From Pseudomonadota bacterium (GTDB lineage Bacteria; Desulfobacterota; Binatia; Binatales; Binataceae): DNA of 64,000 bases. Both the position numbers and the translations under genes were made by a program. The notes beneath the pieces were generated by a model. It was not told the origin of the DNA and did not search any database. It was given only the letters and a program-made list of their open reading frames with translations. Of this stretch, positions 18,441 to 26,744 are shown piece by piece (the first letter of the stretch is position 1; each line of letters starts with the position of its first letter). Location of the stretch: NCBI GenBank assembly GCA_021325355.1, contig JAJPHI010000009.1:310001-374000 (forward strand), written 5' to 3'.

Positions 18441-19847
18441 CTACCGTACCCATTCGCGGGCATCGACAAAATGGCCGGCGATCGCGGCCGCAGCAGCCAT
18501 CGCGGGGCTCACCAGATGAGTGCGCCCGCCCTTGCCTTGCCGCCCCTCGAAATTGCGATTGGACGTGCTGGCACAGCGTTCGCCGGGCCGCAGAATATCC
18601 GGATTCATGCCGAGGCACATACTGCATCCGGACTCGCGCCACTCGAAACCCGCTTCGATAAAGATGCGGTCGAGCTGACGTTTTTCAGCTTCCGCCTTGA
18701 CCTGCTGCGAACCCGGCACGACCAGCGCGCGCACCCGCGGCGCGACCTTGCGTCCCTTAACGACCGCCGCGGCGGCCTCAAGATCGGAGAGACGGCCGTT
18801 GGTGCAGGAGCCGATAAAGACGCGGTCGATCGGGATTTCCTGGATCGGCGTGCCGGGCCGCAGCGCCATGTACTCGAGCGCCAGTTCCGCCGCCCGCCGC
18901 TGCGTGGGTTCGGCAAAGCTTGACGGATCGGGCACCGTGCCGGTGACTTCGGCGACCATCCCGGGATTGGTGCCCCAGGTCACGTGCGGCGCGAACGAGG
19001 CCGCATCGAAGCTGATACTGTGATCGAAGCGGGCGCCCTCGTCGGTGCGGAAGGTCAGCCAACGCTCGGCGGCGCGATCGAAGTCCTTGCCCTGCGGGAC
19101 GTAGCGACGGCCACGCAGGTACTCGATGGTCTTTTCGTCGACCGCGATCATGCCGGCGCGCGCGCCGCCCTCGATCGACATGTTGCTGACCGTCATCCGC
19201 TCTTCCATCGAGAGGGCCGCGATGGCCGAGCCGCGATACTCGATGACATAGCCGGTGCCGCCGTCGGTGGTAATGCGCCCGATAATGCCGAGGATCAGAT
19301 CCTTGGCGGTGACGCCGGGCCGGAGCTCACCGTCGACCCGGATCTCCATCGTGCGAGGGCGCGCCTGCCACAGGCACTGCGTCGCCAGCACGTGCTCGAC
19401 TTCGCTGGTGCCGATGCCGAAGGCGAGGGCGCCGAGCGCGCCATGCGTCGCCGTATGACTGTCGCCGCACACGATTGTCATCCCGGGTTGCGATAAGCCG
19501 AGCTCCGGGCCGATTACGTGCACGATGCCCTGTTCGCGGTCACCCAGATCGAAGAGTTTGATGCCGAAGTCGCGACAGTTCTTCCGCATCATTTCGATCT
19601 GCACCCGCGAATCCGGATCAGCGATGGGCCGGGAACGGTCGGTGGTAGGCACGTTATGGTCCTGGGTTCCGAAGGTGCGATCGGGACGGCGCACCTTGCG
19701 TCCTGCTTTCGCCAACCCTTCGAAAGCCTGCGGTGACGTCACTTCATGAACGAGATGCAGGTCTATATAGATGAGAGCCGGCTGGTCCGGGCTCTCGCGG
19801 ACCACGTGACTGTTCCAGATTTTTTCAAACAGCGTATTTGCCGCCAA
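18441..19847 (-). CDS. leuC: 3-isopropylmalate dehydratase large subunit
   Basis: This subunit carries the [4Fe-4S] cluster that isomerises 2-isopropylmalate. The cluster cysteines are in IGSCTNG and [10 protein letters not shown]. The substrate-side [20 protein letters not shown] block is complete. I chose the TTG at 19847, which yields [16 protein letters not shown]. An AGGTGG ribosome-binding site lies 8 bases upstream, and the normal family N-terminus is then matched. A GTG at 19859 would add four residues but would be almost leaderless relative to the nearby TATAAT. leuD follows after 4 bases. Confidence 0.96.
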   Translation of the reverse strand: MAANTLFEKIWNSHVVRESPDQPALIYIDLHLVHEVTSPQAFEGLAKAGRKVRRPDRTFGTQDHNVPTTDRSRPIADPDSRVQIEMMRKNCRDFGIKLFDLGDREQGIVHVIGPELGLSQPGMTIVCGDSHTATHGALGALAFGIGTSEVEHVLATQCLWQARPRTMEIRVDGELRPGVTAKDLILGIIGRITTDGGTGYVIEYRGSAIAALSMEERMTVSNMSIEGGARAGMIAVDEKTIEYLRGRRYVPQGKDFDRAAERWLTFRTDEGARFDHSISFDAASFAPHVTWGTNPGMVAEVTGTVPDPSSFAEPTQRRAAELALEYMALRPGTPIQEIPIDRVFIGSCTNGRLSDLEAAAAVVKGRKVAPRVRALVVPGSQQVKAEAEKRQLDRIFIEAGFEWRESGCSMCLGMNPDILRPGERCASTSNRNFEGRQGKGGRTHLVSPAMAAAAAIAGHFVDAREWVR

Positions 19848-19870
19848 GGGATCGACCACCTAGCAAGGGG

Positions 19871-19876
19871 ATTATA
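19871..19876 (-). promoter_or_regulatory. Consensus -10 element (TATAAT) upstream of leuC
   Basis: The minus strand carries a perfect TATAAT. The predicted transcript start near 19864 gives a leader of about 17 bases to the TTG at 19847. No good -35 hexamer stands at 16-18 bases, so an activator may be needed or the site may be weak. No leader peptide or T-box-like structure fits in so short a leader. Confidence 0.4.
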
Positions 19877-19981
19877 TCGCTCAACAGTCCTTAGATTTAT
19901 GTGGGTGCGCAAGACTCTACAAGCGCGGATCGCGGGCGCGCAACTGGCGCTCGTCGCGGCGGATCGGCTAGCATCCGCGTC

Positions 19982-21034
19982 ATGAAAGCCTTCGTGATGA
20001 AGGGTATCGGCAAGGTTGGGTTCGCCGACAAACCGATCCCCACGCCCGGTCCGAACGATGCGATTATCAAAGCGACTCGCGGGCTGATCTGCACTTCAGA
20101 TGCGCATACCGTGCACGGCGCGATTGGTCCGCGTGAGAACCTGACGCTCGGCCACGAGGCCGTCGGTATCGTGCATCAGGTCGGCGCCGAGGTGCGGCAA
20201 TTCAAGCCGGGGGATCGGGTGGTCGCCGGGGCGATCACGCCCGACTGGGGCGATCTCGCGTCGCAGGCGGGATTTTCCTCGCAGTCCGGCGCCGCGCTTG
20301 GCGGATGGAAGTTCGCCAATATCAAGGACGGCACCTTCGCCGAGTTCTTTCATGTCAACGACGCCGACGCCAATCTTGCGGCGATTCCGGCCGGCGTATC
20401 CGACGAGGCCGCTGTCTATTGCTGCGACATGATGTCAACCGGCTTCAAGGCTGCCGAGAACGGCGATATCCCGATCGGCGGCGCGGTCGCGGTCTTTGCC
20501 CTGGGAGCCGTCGGACTGATGGCCGTGGCGGGCGCGCGGCTGCGCGGCGCCGGATTGATTATCGGCGTTGACGCGGTAGCGAAGCGCCAGGAGCTTGCCC
20601 GCGTCTACGGGGCCGACGCGATCGTCGATTTCAGCCGCGAAGACGTCGTCGCGCGTATCATGCAGTTAACCGATGGGCGGGGCGTCGATTGCGCCATCGA
20701 AGCGCTCGGCAGCGAAGAAGCGTTTCAGAATGCCGTCAAGGTCACCAAGCCGGGCGGCGTGATTTCTAATGCTGGTTATCACGGCAAGGGCGAGGTCGTC
20801 GGCATTCCGCGGCTCGAATGGGGCGTCGGGATGGCGGAAAAGACCATCCGCACCCTGCTCTGCCCGGGCGGGCGGCTGCGGATGGAACGCATGCTGCGCA
20901 TCCTGAAGAGCGGCCGGATCGATCCTACCCCGATGACCACGCACGTGTTCAAGTTCGATCAACTCGAACGCGCGTTCGAAATGATGGACAAAAAGCTCGA
21001 CGGCATCATCAAGCCGCTGATCGTTTTTGCCTAG
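19982..21034 (+). CDS. Zinc-dependent secondary alcohol dehydrogenase (TbADH-like)
   Basis: The 350-residue medium-chain dehydrogenase is strikingly similar to the NADP-dependent isopropanol dehydrogenase of Thermoanaerobacter brockii along its whole length. Examples are VPRLEWG-like IPRLEWGVGMAEKTI and LCPGGRLRMERM. Catalytic zinc ligands are Cys37, His58, Glu59 and Asp149 (CCDMMSTG); the structural-zinc cysteines are absent, as in that enzyme. The Rossmann region reads IIGVDAVAKR. TbADH has the NADP-binding Gly-Ser-Arg, and this protein has Asp-Ala-Val, which suggests NAD(H) preference. It should interconvert secondary alcohols and ketones. It is divergent from leuC and convergent with ligD. 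Confidence 0.9.
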   Translation: MKAFVMKGIGKVGFADKPIPTPGPNDAIIKATRGLICTSDAHTVHGAIGPRENLTLGHEAVGIVHQVGAEVRQFKPGDRVVAGAITPDWGDLASQAGFSSQSGAALGGWKFANIKDGTFAEFFHVNDADANLAAIPAGVSDEAAVYCCDMMSTGFKAAENGDIPIGGAVAVFALGAVGLMAVAGARLRGAGLIIGVDAVAKRQELARVYGADAIVDFSREDVVARIMQLTDGRGVDCAIEALGSEEAFQNAVKVTKPGGVISNAGYHGKGEVVGIPRLEWGVGMAEKTIRTLLCPGGRLRMERMLRILKSGRIDPTPMTTHVFKFDQLERAFEMMDKKLDGIIKPLIVFA

Positions 21035-21047
21035 TGCGGCAGCCCGT

Positions 21048-23663
21048 TCAGGACGGTCCCGCGTCGGAGGGTCGATCGCTGGTCAAGAGTTCGATCTGGC
21101 GCAGCTTGTCGTCGATACGCTGGAGGTCCGTGAGCACGCCGAAAAACGGATCGTGCCGCAGCCGCTTCATGCGCGGCGGCATCGATTTGATATTCCAGCG
21201 CTTGGGCTCGAGGTCGTCGGTCAGTTCATCCCATTTGAGCGGCGCCGAGACCGGCGCTCCGGGGACCGGGCGCGCGGCAAACGGCGCGGCAATGGTCTGG
21301 CCCTGGGCGAGCTGCATCCAGTCGATATAGACCTTGCCGGCCCGGCGCTCCTTGTGGCGGATAAGCGTGGCGTGCTCGGGAATCCGGCGTTCCACCACGC
21401 GCGCCACCAGCTCCGCGAACATCCGCGCCTCGTCATAGGTATATTGCGGGACCAGCCCGACCACGACGTGCAGGCCCATCTGTCCGGAAGTCTTGACGTA
21501 GGGGCGCAGCCCGATTTCGCGCAGAACGGCGCCGGTTTCGCGCGCCACGATCACCGCCTGTTTAGTGGTCGAGCCCTTAGGATCGATATCGAACAGGAGC
21601 CAATCCGGGCGCTCGAGATGGTTGATGCGCGACGACCACATATGGATTGGTATCGCGCCCAGGTTAGCCATATAGGCGATCGCTTCGGCGCTTTCGAGAA
21701 TGAAATACGCAATCTCGCGGTGGCTATCTTCGGACCAGATTTTCGCCGTGCGGATCCATGACGGCGCGAAGGCGGGGGCGTCTTTCTGATAGAAACTCTT
21801 GCCGCCGATACCGTCCGGATAGCGCGTCAGCACCACCGGCCGATCCTTCAGATACGGCAGCATCCAGGGCGCCATCGTGGTGTAGTAATCAATCAGCTCG
21901 CCCTTGGTGTAGCCTTCGTCGGGCCAGAAGACTTTGGTTGGATTGGTTATCTTGAAACGGCGGGCGGGATCCATCTGTTCGTTTTCCTCGTCGCGCGAAT
22001 CGCGATCGGCGGGCGCCGCTACCATCGTGGTATCCGCGGCGGTCTCATCCCGGCATTCATGCGGGTCGGCGTCGGCGATCAACCTCACGAATGCCGGATG
22101 GCGGATGCCGCCGTCGGCGGTGCGCTCGCCGAAGCGCACTTCGCATACCAGCTCCGGGCGGCAGAAGTGCGAGACACGGGCGGGCGGTGCGATTTCGCCA
22201 GCTTTCGCACGTCGGAATGGCGAGGTGCTGAGGACGCGCGCCTCGAGCATCCGGTGAATCTCCCGCAGATTTTTTTCATCGAAACCGGTGCCCACGCGCG
22301 CGACGAAGCGAAGAGTGCCGGACGCTTCGTAGAGGCCGACGAGCAGCGCGCCGAAATGGGTCCGCGCGCCGCCCGGGTCGGTCCATCCGCCAATCACGAA
22401 GCGGCCGAGCTGTGGGCACTTGATCTTGAGCCAGTCGCCCGTGCGGACGCCCCGGTAGGCCGAATCGCGGCGTTTCGCCATGATTCCTTCGAGCCGCGCC
22501 TCGGCGGCAAGCCTAAAGAACTCTTTGCCGCGCTCGAGGACGTGATCGCAGTAGCGGACCGGGCCTTCGCCGCGGATTAAGTGCGCGAGCACGCCCTTGC
22601 GCTGTTCCAGGCCGAGCGGCCGCAGGTCGCAACCGTCGAACGCCAGCAGGTCGAAGGTGAAGAAGGTGGCGGGGGTGGCGAGACTCAGCCGCTGGGCCTC
22701 GCGCGGGTCATCCTGATGCATCCGGCGCTGCAATAACTGGAAACTCGGCCGGCCGTCGTCGGCCAGCGCGACGATCTCGCCGTCGATCGCGAATTGCTCG
22801 TAAGGCAGCGCCGCGAGCGCCAGCACAATCTCGGGATAGCGACGGGTAATCGCGCGCTGATTGCGCCCATAGAGCCGCACCTCGCCATGATCGCGGAGCG
22901 CGAGCGCGCGGACCCCGTCGTATTTCAGCTCGAAGAGCCACTCCTTGCCGTCAAAAGGTTCGTCGGCGGTCTTCGCCAGGTTCAGCGGAAACGCCGAGAC
23001 CTCCCATTTACCTTTGAAGACCGGGGCCTGCAGATCGGCCAGCGCGGCACGCCAACGCTGATCGGCGCCCGCGGCCGCGGCCATCTCCTCAACCGTAAGC
23101 CCGGAAAGCACCGACCGTGGATGCTCCGCGAGGACATCGGTGTCCGCCGCGAAAGCGTCGCGTTTCTTAATCAGGAGCCATTGCTCCTTGCTCTCGCCGG
23201 ATGAACGGCGCGGCTGCGCCCGGGTGCGCACCAGGGTGAACGCGCCGCGCAGTTTGAAGCCGTGCATTTCGAAATCGAGTTTCCCCGCCCGGACACCTGC
23301 GGCGGCGTCGCCGTTGGGCGGGTCGATCACGCGATAAGTTCCACGATCCCAGACGATCACCGAGCCGGCGCCGTAGTTGCCCGTGGGGATGCGGCCCTCG
23401 AAATCGCCATATTCGATTGGGTGATCTTCGACCATGACGGCCAGCCGCTTGTCCGCAGGGTTCAGCGAGGGGCCGCGCGGCACCGCCCATGAGCGCAGCA
23501 CGCCTTCCATCTCGAGGCGAAAGTCATAATGCAGTGCGCGGGCGGCGTGCTTCTGCACCACGAACATCGCGGCGCCCCGCGACACGGGGGCCTGGGCGCT
23601 GCTGCCGAAGGGCTCGGGCGTGCGCTGCGGATCGCGCTTCTGGCGGTATTTATCAAGCGGCAC
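21048..23663 (-). CDS. ligD: ATP-dependent DNA ligase LigD (phosphoesterase-ligase-polymerase)
   Basis: This is a non-homologous end-joining enzyme. Domain order is 3'-phosphoesterase (about 35-190, HYDFRLE and DHPIEYGDFEG), ATP ligase (nucleotidyl Lys near residue 247 in ELKYDGVRAL) and primase-polymerase (about 575-871, LTRYPDGIGGKSFYQKDAP and the catalytic pair in LLFDIDPKG). This is the Pseudomonas-type order. The GTG at 23663, with GGAG eight bases upstream, begins PLDKYRQKRDPQRTPEP, the family N-terminus. An upstream frame to 23729 adds only unconserved residues. Ku, the usual partner, is not in the window. Confidence 0.95.
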   Translation of the reverse strand: MPLDKYRQKRDPQRTPEPFGSSAQAPVSRGAAMFVVQKHAARALHYDFRLEMEGVLRSWAVPRGPSLNPADKRLAVMVEDHPIEYGDFEGRIPTGNYGAGSVIVWDRGTYRVIDPPNGDAAAGVRAGKLDFEMHGFKLRGAFTLVRTRAQPRRSSGESKEQWLLIKKRDAFAADTDVLAEHPRSVLSGLTVEEMAAAAGADQRWRAALADLQAPVFKGKWEVSAFPLNLAKTADEPFDGKEWLFELKYDGVRALALRDHGEVRLYGRNQRAITRRYPEIVLALAALPYEQFAIDGEIVALADDGRPSFQLLQRRMHQDDPREAQRLSLATPATFFTFDLLAFDGCDLRPLGLEQRKGVLAHLIRGEGPVRYCDHVLERGKEFFRLAAEARLEGIMAKRRDSAYRGVRTGDWLKIKCPQLGRFVIGGWTDPGGARTHFGALLVGLYEASGTLRFVARVGTGFDEKNLREIHRMLEARVLSTSPFRRAKAGEIAPPARVSHFCRPELVCEVRFGERTADGGIRHPAFVRLIADADPHECRDETAADTTMVAAPADRDSRDEENEQMDPARRFKITNPTKVFWPDEGYTKGELIDYYTTMAPWMLPYLKDRPVVLTRYPDGIGGKSFYQKDAPAFAPSWIRTAKIWSEDSHREIAYFILESAEAIAYMANLGAIPIHMWSSRINHLERPDWLLFDIDPKGSTTKQAVIVARETGAVLREIGLRPYVKTSGQMGLHVVVGLVPQYTYDEARMFAELVARVVERRIPEHATLIRHKERRAGKVYIDWMQLAQGQTIAAPFAARPVPGAPVSAPLKWDELTDDLEPKRWNIKSMPPRMKRLRHDPFFGVLTDLQRIDDKLRQIELLTSDRPSDAGPS

Positions 23664-23746
23664 GCAATCGGCTCCGGTTTCCCACGGTCGTCTGGGGGAG
23701 CAAGGACCACGCCACGGTCGCCTTCGCACCGACTCGGCGCGGAACG

Positions 23747-24982
23747 CTAATCGATCGCCAGGCTCGCAAACGAAACGGCCGATTCGGTCTGCGGTTCCAT
23801 CGCAATATCGTGCATGAGCAGGCGCGCGTTATGACCGCGCAGCAACTCGAGCTGGGTGTACATCGGCGCGAGCCCGCAAATCTTGCGCGCGTCGCGGTCG
23901 CGCGCGATATCGGCGAAAAAGCCCTCGGGGTCGCCGCGCTTGATATTCTCGATGAGGGCGAGGTCCTCGCTCTTGACCCAGGCCGCGACCTTCTCGTCGG
24001 CCGTGAAACTGTCGCCGAACTTGCGGCCGACATGCGCAAAATCCACCCCGGCAAGGATCAGCACCTGGCGCCGCTCCGCGGTCAATTCGTCCTGCAGCGC
24101 ATCGATAAAGGCGCGAATCCGGGTGTTGAAAGCGGGCGTCTCGCCCGTCAGCACCATTTCATGGAAGGACCCGACCAGAATCGGGACGATCTGATAACCC
24201 GCGGTCCCCAGGGCCCACGCGAGAAACACCGCCTGGAACTCGATCGAGTGTTCATCGCGATGGAGGATCTCCTGCGCGAACAGATCGCCCTCGCGGTAGC
24301 GCGAGGCCAACCGCTCGACGAACGCGCGATCGGTCGCGACCGTACCGAGCGGCGTCACATAGTCCTTGCGCGTCGCCGTAAAAAGCTCCGGTCCGAGGCC
24401 GTAATGGGACGTACCGAGAATCACGATCAGCTCGGGGCGCTCGCGCGTCAGCAGTTCACCATACGCGTGGGCGTAGGCGGCGCCGCCGCGACGCGGATCG
24501 ATATGCGGGGCAATGATGCCGCTCAGCGCCGCGCCGTTGCTGTGCGGCGTCGGTACGGCGCCGGGAGCTCCCGGACGGGCGAAGTAACTGACGATTTCGG
24601 CGCGCAGCCGTGCCGGATCGGCTTCATAAGCCAGCCCCGCCAAGGCCGCGGGGCGCGCGGGCGCGCGGGCGAACTCGGCGCGAATCTCGGCAACCCGCGC
24701 ATGATAGCGGGGACTGTCGAGGAAATAGCCCTGGTCGAGGGCTTCGATAAAACTGCGGAGATCCTCGGACTGCAGGATATCGCCGAAGCGCCGAGTGAAT
24801 TCGGCCTGGAGGTCGAGCAGGCTGCGCGTGCCGTCAAAAAGAGTAACCAGGAAATAGGCGCCGGCGCCAATCAAAATCGGCTCGGGTGCGATACGGCTGG
24901 GATCGCGCAGCAGGACCAGGGTCTGGCCGTCCTGCTTGACCGGCATGGCTTCGAGCGGCCGGACGCGTGGCTTATCGATCAT
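23747..24982 (-). CDS. MEMO-like protein (AmmeMemoRadiSam system protein B) with extra N-terminal domain
   Basis: The MEMO domain covers about 140-411. Its three metal ligands, known from human MEMO1 as His, His and Cys, can be seen in IIAPHIDP, LGTSHYG and KICGLAP. The first 120 residues are an additional alpha/beta region with LFDGTRSLLDLQAEF, reminiscent of small winged-helix or PqqD-like domains, which basic MEMO proteins lack. MEMO, AMMECR1 and a radical SAM protein form a partnership of unknown reaction in many bacteria. The other two are not nearby. The gene is upstream of ligD with an 83-base gap. Confidence 0.85.
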   Translation of the reverse strand: MIDKPRVRPLEAMPVKQDGQTLVLLRDPSRIAPEPILIGAGAYFLVTLFDGTRSLLDLQAEFTRRFGDILQSEDLRSFIEALDQGYFLDSPRYHARVAEIRAEFARAPARPAALAGLAYEADPARLRAEIVSYFARPGAPGAVPTPHSNGAALSGIIAPHIDPRRGGAAYAHAYGELLTRERPELIVILGTSHYGLGPELFTATRKDYVTPLGTVATDRAFVERLASRYREGDLFAQEILHRDEHSIEFQAVFLAWALGTAGYQIVPILVGSFHEMVLTGETPAFNTRIRAFIDALQDELTAERRQVLILAGVDFAHVGRKFGDSFTADEKVAAWVKSEDLALIENIKRGDPEGFFADIARDRDARKICGLAPMYTQLELLRGHNARLLMHDIAMEPQTESAVSFASLAID

Positions 24983-25084
24983 TGCAGCTTCCTCTGACGT
25001 TGCCGGTGATTAAATTGATGCTCGCACAGCCGCTTCGCGCTGCCAACACTGGACTTCACGGCGCGGCCGCACCACACTCGACTC

Positions 25085-25525
25085 GTGTCCCGCCAACCGC
25101 GTCGTCGCGCCTTCAATCATCCGCGTCCAGGCGCTGCCGCAAGGCCCTGCCCAGCCGCAGACCGCGTCCGCTATCGGGTCGGCCCGGCTTCCGCCGTCAA
25201 GGCCGGGAAATCGCTCAAGTTCATGATGCCGATTCGGGGCGTCGATGAAGAGTGCTTCGTCATCAACTATCGCGGCAAGCTTCACGCTTACGTCAATCGC
25301 TGCCGTCATATACCAATGGCGATGGACTGGGTTGACAATCAGTTCTTCGGCGAACGCGGCCGCTATCTCGTCTGCCCGACGCACAATGCCTACTATGAAC
25401 CCGCGACCGGGGAATGTGTCGCGGGGCCGCCTGATACCTGCGGCAAGTTTCTCTATCGCGTGCCGTTGACGATCGCAGACGGCATCATCTACGCCTCACC
25501 GCCGGTCGAAGACTTTGCGGACTGA
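25085..25525 (+). CDS. Rieske [2Fe-2S] ferredoxin-like protein
   Basis: The cluster ligands Cys73-x-His75 and Cys97-x2-His100 (CRH and CPTH) stand 22 residues apart in a beta-rich domain of about 105 residues. This fits a small soluble Rieske ferredoxin or a nitrite-reductase small-subunit type. It may pass electrons to an oxygenase, but no oxygenase is adjacent. The GTG at 25085 is the only early start that keeps the whole domain. The first 28 residues are Arg/Pro-rich and atypical, so the true start may be further in. It is divergent from the MEMO gene. Confidence 0.78.
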   Translation: MSRQPRRRAFNHPRPGAAARPCPAADRVRYRVGPASAVKAGKSLKFMMPIRGVDEECFVINYRGKLHAYVNRCRHIPMAMDWVDNQFFGERGRYLVCPTHNAYYEPATGECVAGPPDTCGKFLYRVPLTIADGIIYASPPVEDFAD

Positions 25526-25630
25526 GCGGCGTGGCGACGTGACGCGCGGCTTTTCGAACTTTGCCGAATGACGGGGCGGAGCAGGGGCCGCGGCTCAGAC
25601 GACCGCGGCTCGGACGATAGCCACTCCGCC

Positions 25631-26338
25631 CTAGCTCGGTCCGCTCGACGGCTCGCGCACAAACTGCGCATGCCAGTAGATATCGACGGATGGACGCCCG
25701 TTGGTCTCGACGAAAACCATCGCCTGCACGTTCATCGCCTGCTGGTCCGAAGTAACGAAGCAATGGAGATGGGAGAGCTCGTCGAGCGTGTTCATTCGGC
25801 CGGGCAGACCGAAAAGGGTGACGGCCGGCGCACGAAAATGCAGAAAGGCCGTAAGCTCGGCGCTATCCGGGCCGGTCACCGACTTGACGCGAATGATCTG
25901 CCGCTGATCGGTCGCCAGCCGATTGGCCACCGAGCTCTCGGCGAAGGTCAGTTGCCATTTGCCCGCATAACCCGTCTGTTTGTAGCAAAGCGTGTATTCC
26001 TTGGTGAGCCAGATGGTGTCGCCGGCCAGCGGATCGAGCGGCACGATGCGGTCCACCCGCGGCACGATTCCCCGCCAGCATCCGCGGAAGATCTGCGGCA
26101 GGGGAATTTCCCGGGTCGCGCCCTGCGGGCCGGGGTAGACCGGCGGCAAGGTCGCCTCCGGCTGCGGCACCTGGCCCGGAAGCTGGGAGGAAAGGGGCGG
26201 CGATGAGACCGGTGGCGGCGGCAGTTGCAGATTCTGCTGCGACGGAATCGTTTCGACCTGGCCGGCGCGCGCGCCGACCGCGCTCAGTGCAAGCGTCAGA
26301 CTCGAGGCGCAAAGAAACAGCAGGCAGCGCGAGATAAT
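25631..26338 (-). CDS. Secreted protein of unknown function, start codon unresolved
   Basis: I do not recognise this family. The frame encodes a positively charged tip and hydrophobic signal segment (RCLLFLCASSLTLALS, then ARA as a cleavage site). A Pro/Gln-rich linker of about 40 residues follows, then a compact domain with three cysteines (GCWRG, TLCYK, HCFV) and aromatic strands. There is no ATG, GTG or TTG in frame between the stop of the upstream small gene (26355) and the signal peptide. The limit given here is a rare ATT at 26338. The open frame itself extends to a start at 26509 inside the upstream gene. The pair looks like an operon. Confidence 0.6.
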   Translation of the reverse strand: MISRCLLFLCASSLTLALSAVGARAGQVETIPSQQNLQLPPPPVSSPPLSSQLPGQVPQPEATLPPVYPGPQGATREIPLPQIFRGCWRGIVPRVDRIVPLDPLAGDTIWLTKEYTLCYKQTGYAGKWQLTFAESSVANRLATDQRQIIRVKSVTGPDSAELTAFLHFRAPAVTLFGLPGRMNTLDELSHLHCFVTSDQQAMNVQAMVFVETNGRPSVDIYWHAQFVREPSSGPS

Positions 26339-26354
26339 CGCGCGACGGAACGAC

Positions 26355-26600
26355 TTACTCGTACTCGTCGCCGAAGTGGGCGCGGACGATGCGCGCCTTA
26401 AGATACTCGAGCGTGCCGAGATCCTCGACGATGTCGCCGCCCGTATCGTAGAAAAACAGCTCGCCGTTCTTGGTCCGGCCGACCGCGATGATCCATTCCA
26501 AGTCATCACGATCCTCGAGCAGGTAATTGATCGTCTGCGCCACGCCTCGACCGGGGATGATCGTGATTTTGGGACGGGCTAACTTTTCCTGCTTGGGCAT
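26355..26600 (-). CDS. Conserved-looking 81-residue protein of unknown function
   Basis: Not recognised. The protein starts with a basic tail (MPKQEKLARPK), then a strand-turn pattern (ITIIPGRGVAQTINYLL), then two clear beta strands (EWIIAVGRT and GELFFYDTGGD) and an acidic helical end. It looks like a small alpha/beta domain without membrane segments or cysteines. A good upstream AGAGGTGAG ribosome-binding site and the candidate promoter at 26650-26678 support it as a gene. Its stop lies just ahead of the signal peptide region of the secreted protein, so the two may be co-expressed. Confidence 0.7.
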   Translation of the reverse strand: MPKQEKLARPKITIIPGRGVAQTINYLLEDRDDLEWIIAVGRTKNGELFFYDTGGDIVEDLGTLEYLKARIVRAHFGDEYE

Positions 26601-26649
26601 CGCTCGGTGCTCACCTCTGAGGGGCGGGCGTTGGAGACAACTCCGCCTA

Positions 26650-26678
26650 GCTTAAGGACCGCCTTCAGCCTAAGTCAA
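26650..26678 (-). promoter_or_regulatory. Candidate sigma-70 promoter for the unknown small/secreted gene pair
   Basis: The minus strand has TTGACT (26678-26673), then 17 bases, then TTAAGC (26655-26650). The -35 is five of six to consensus and the -10 is weak. It lies 50 bases upstream of the ATG at 26600, in the 144-base gap after the zinc-ribbon/BON gene. Confidence 0.35.
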
Positions 26679-26744
26679 TAGCGTTGAACCGCAAGAACCT
26701 CGCCAATCGCTGCCGTCCTCCTGCCGCACCATCTTTGCCACGGC

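Noticed and set aside
25588-25617. Two tandem 15-base copies (CCGCGGCTCAGACGA / CCGCGGCTCGGACGA)
   Set aside because: Only two imperfect copies next to the end of the secreted-protein gene; too little to call a repeat array or regulatory site.
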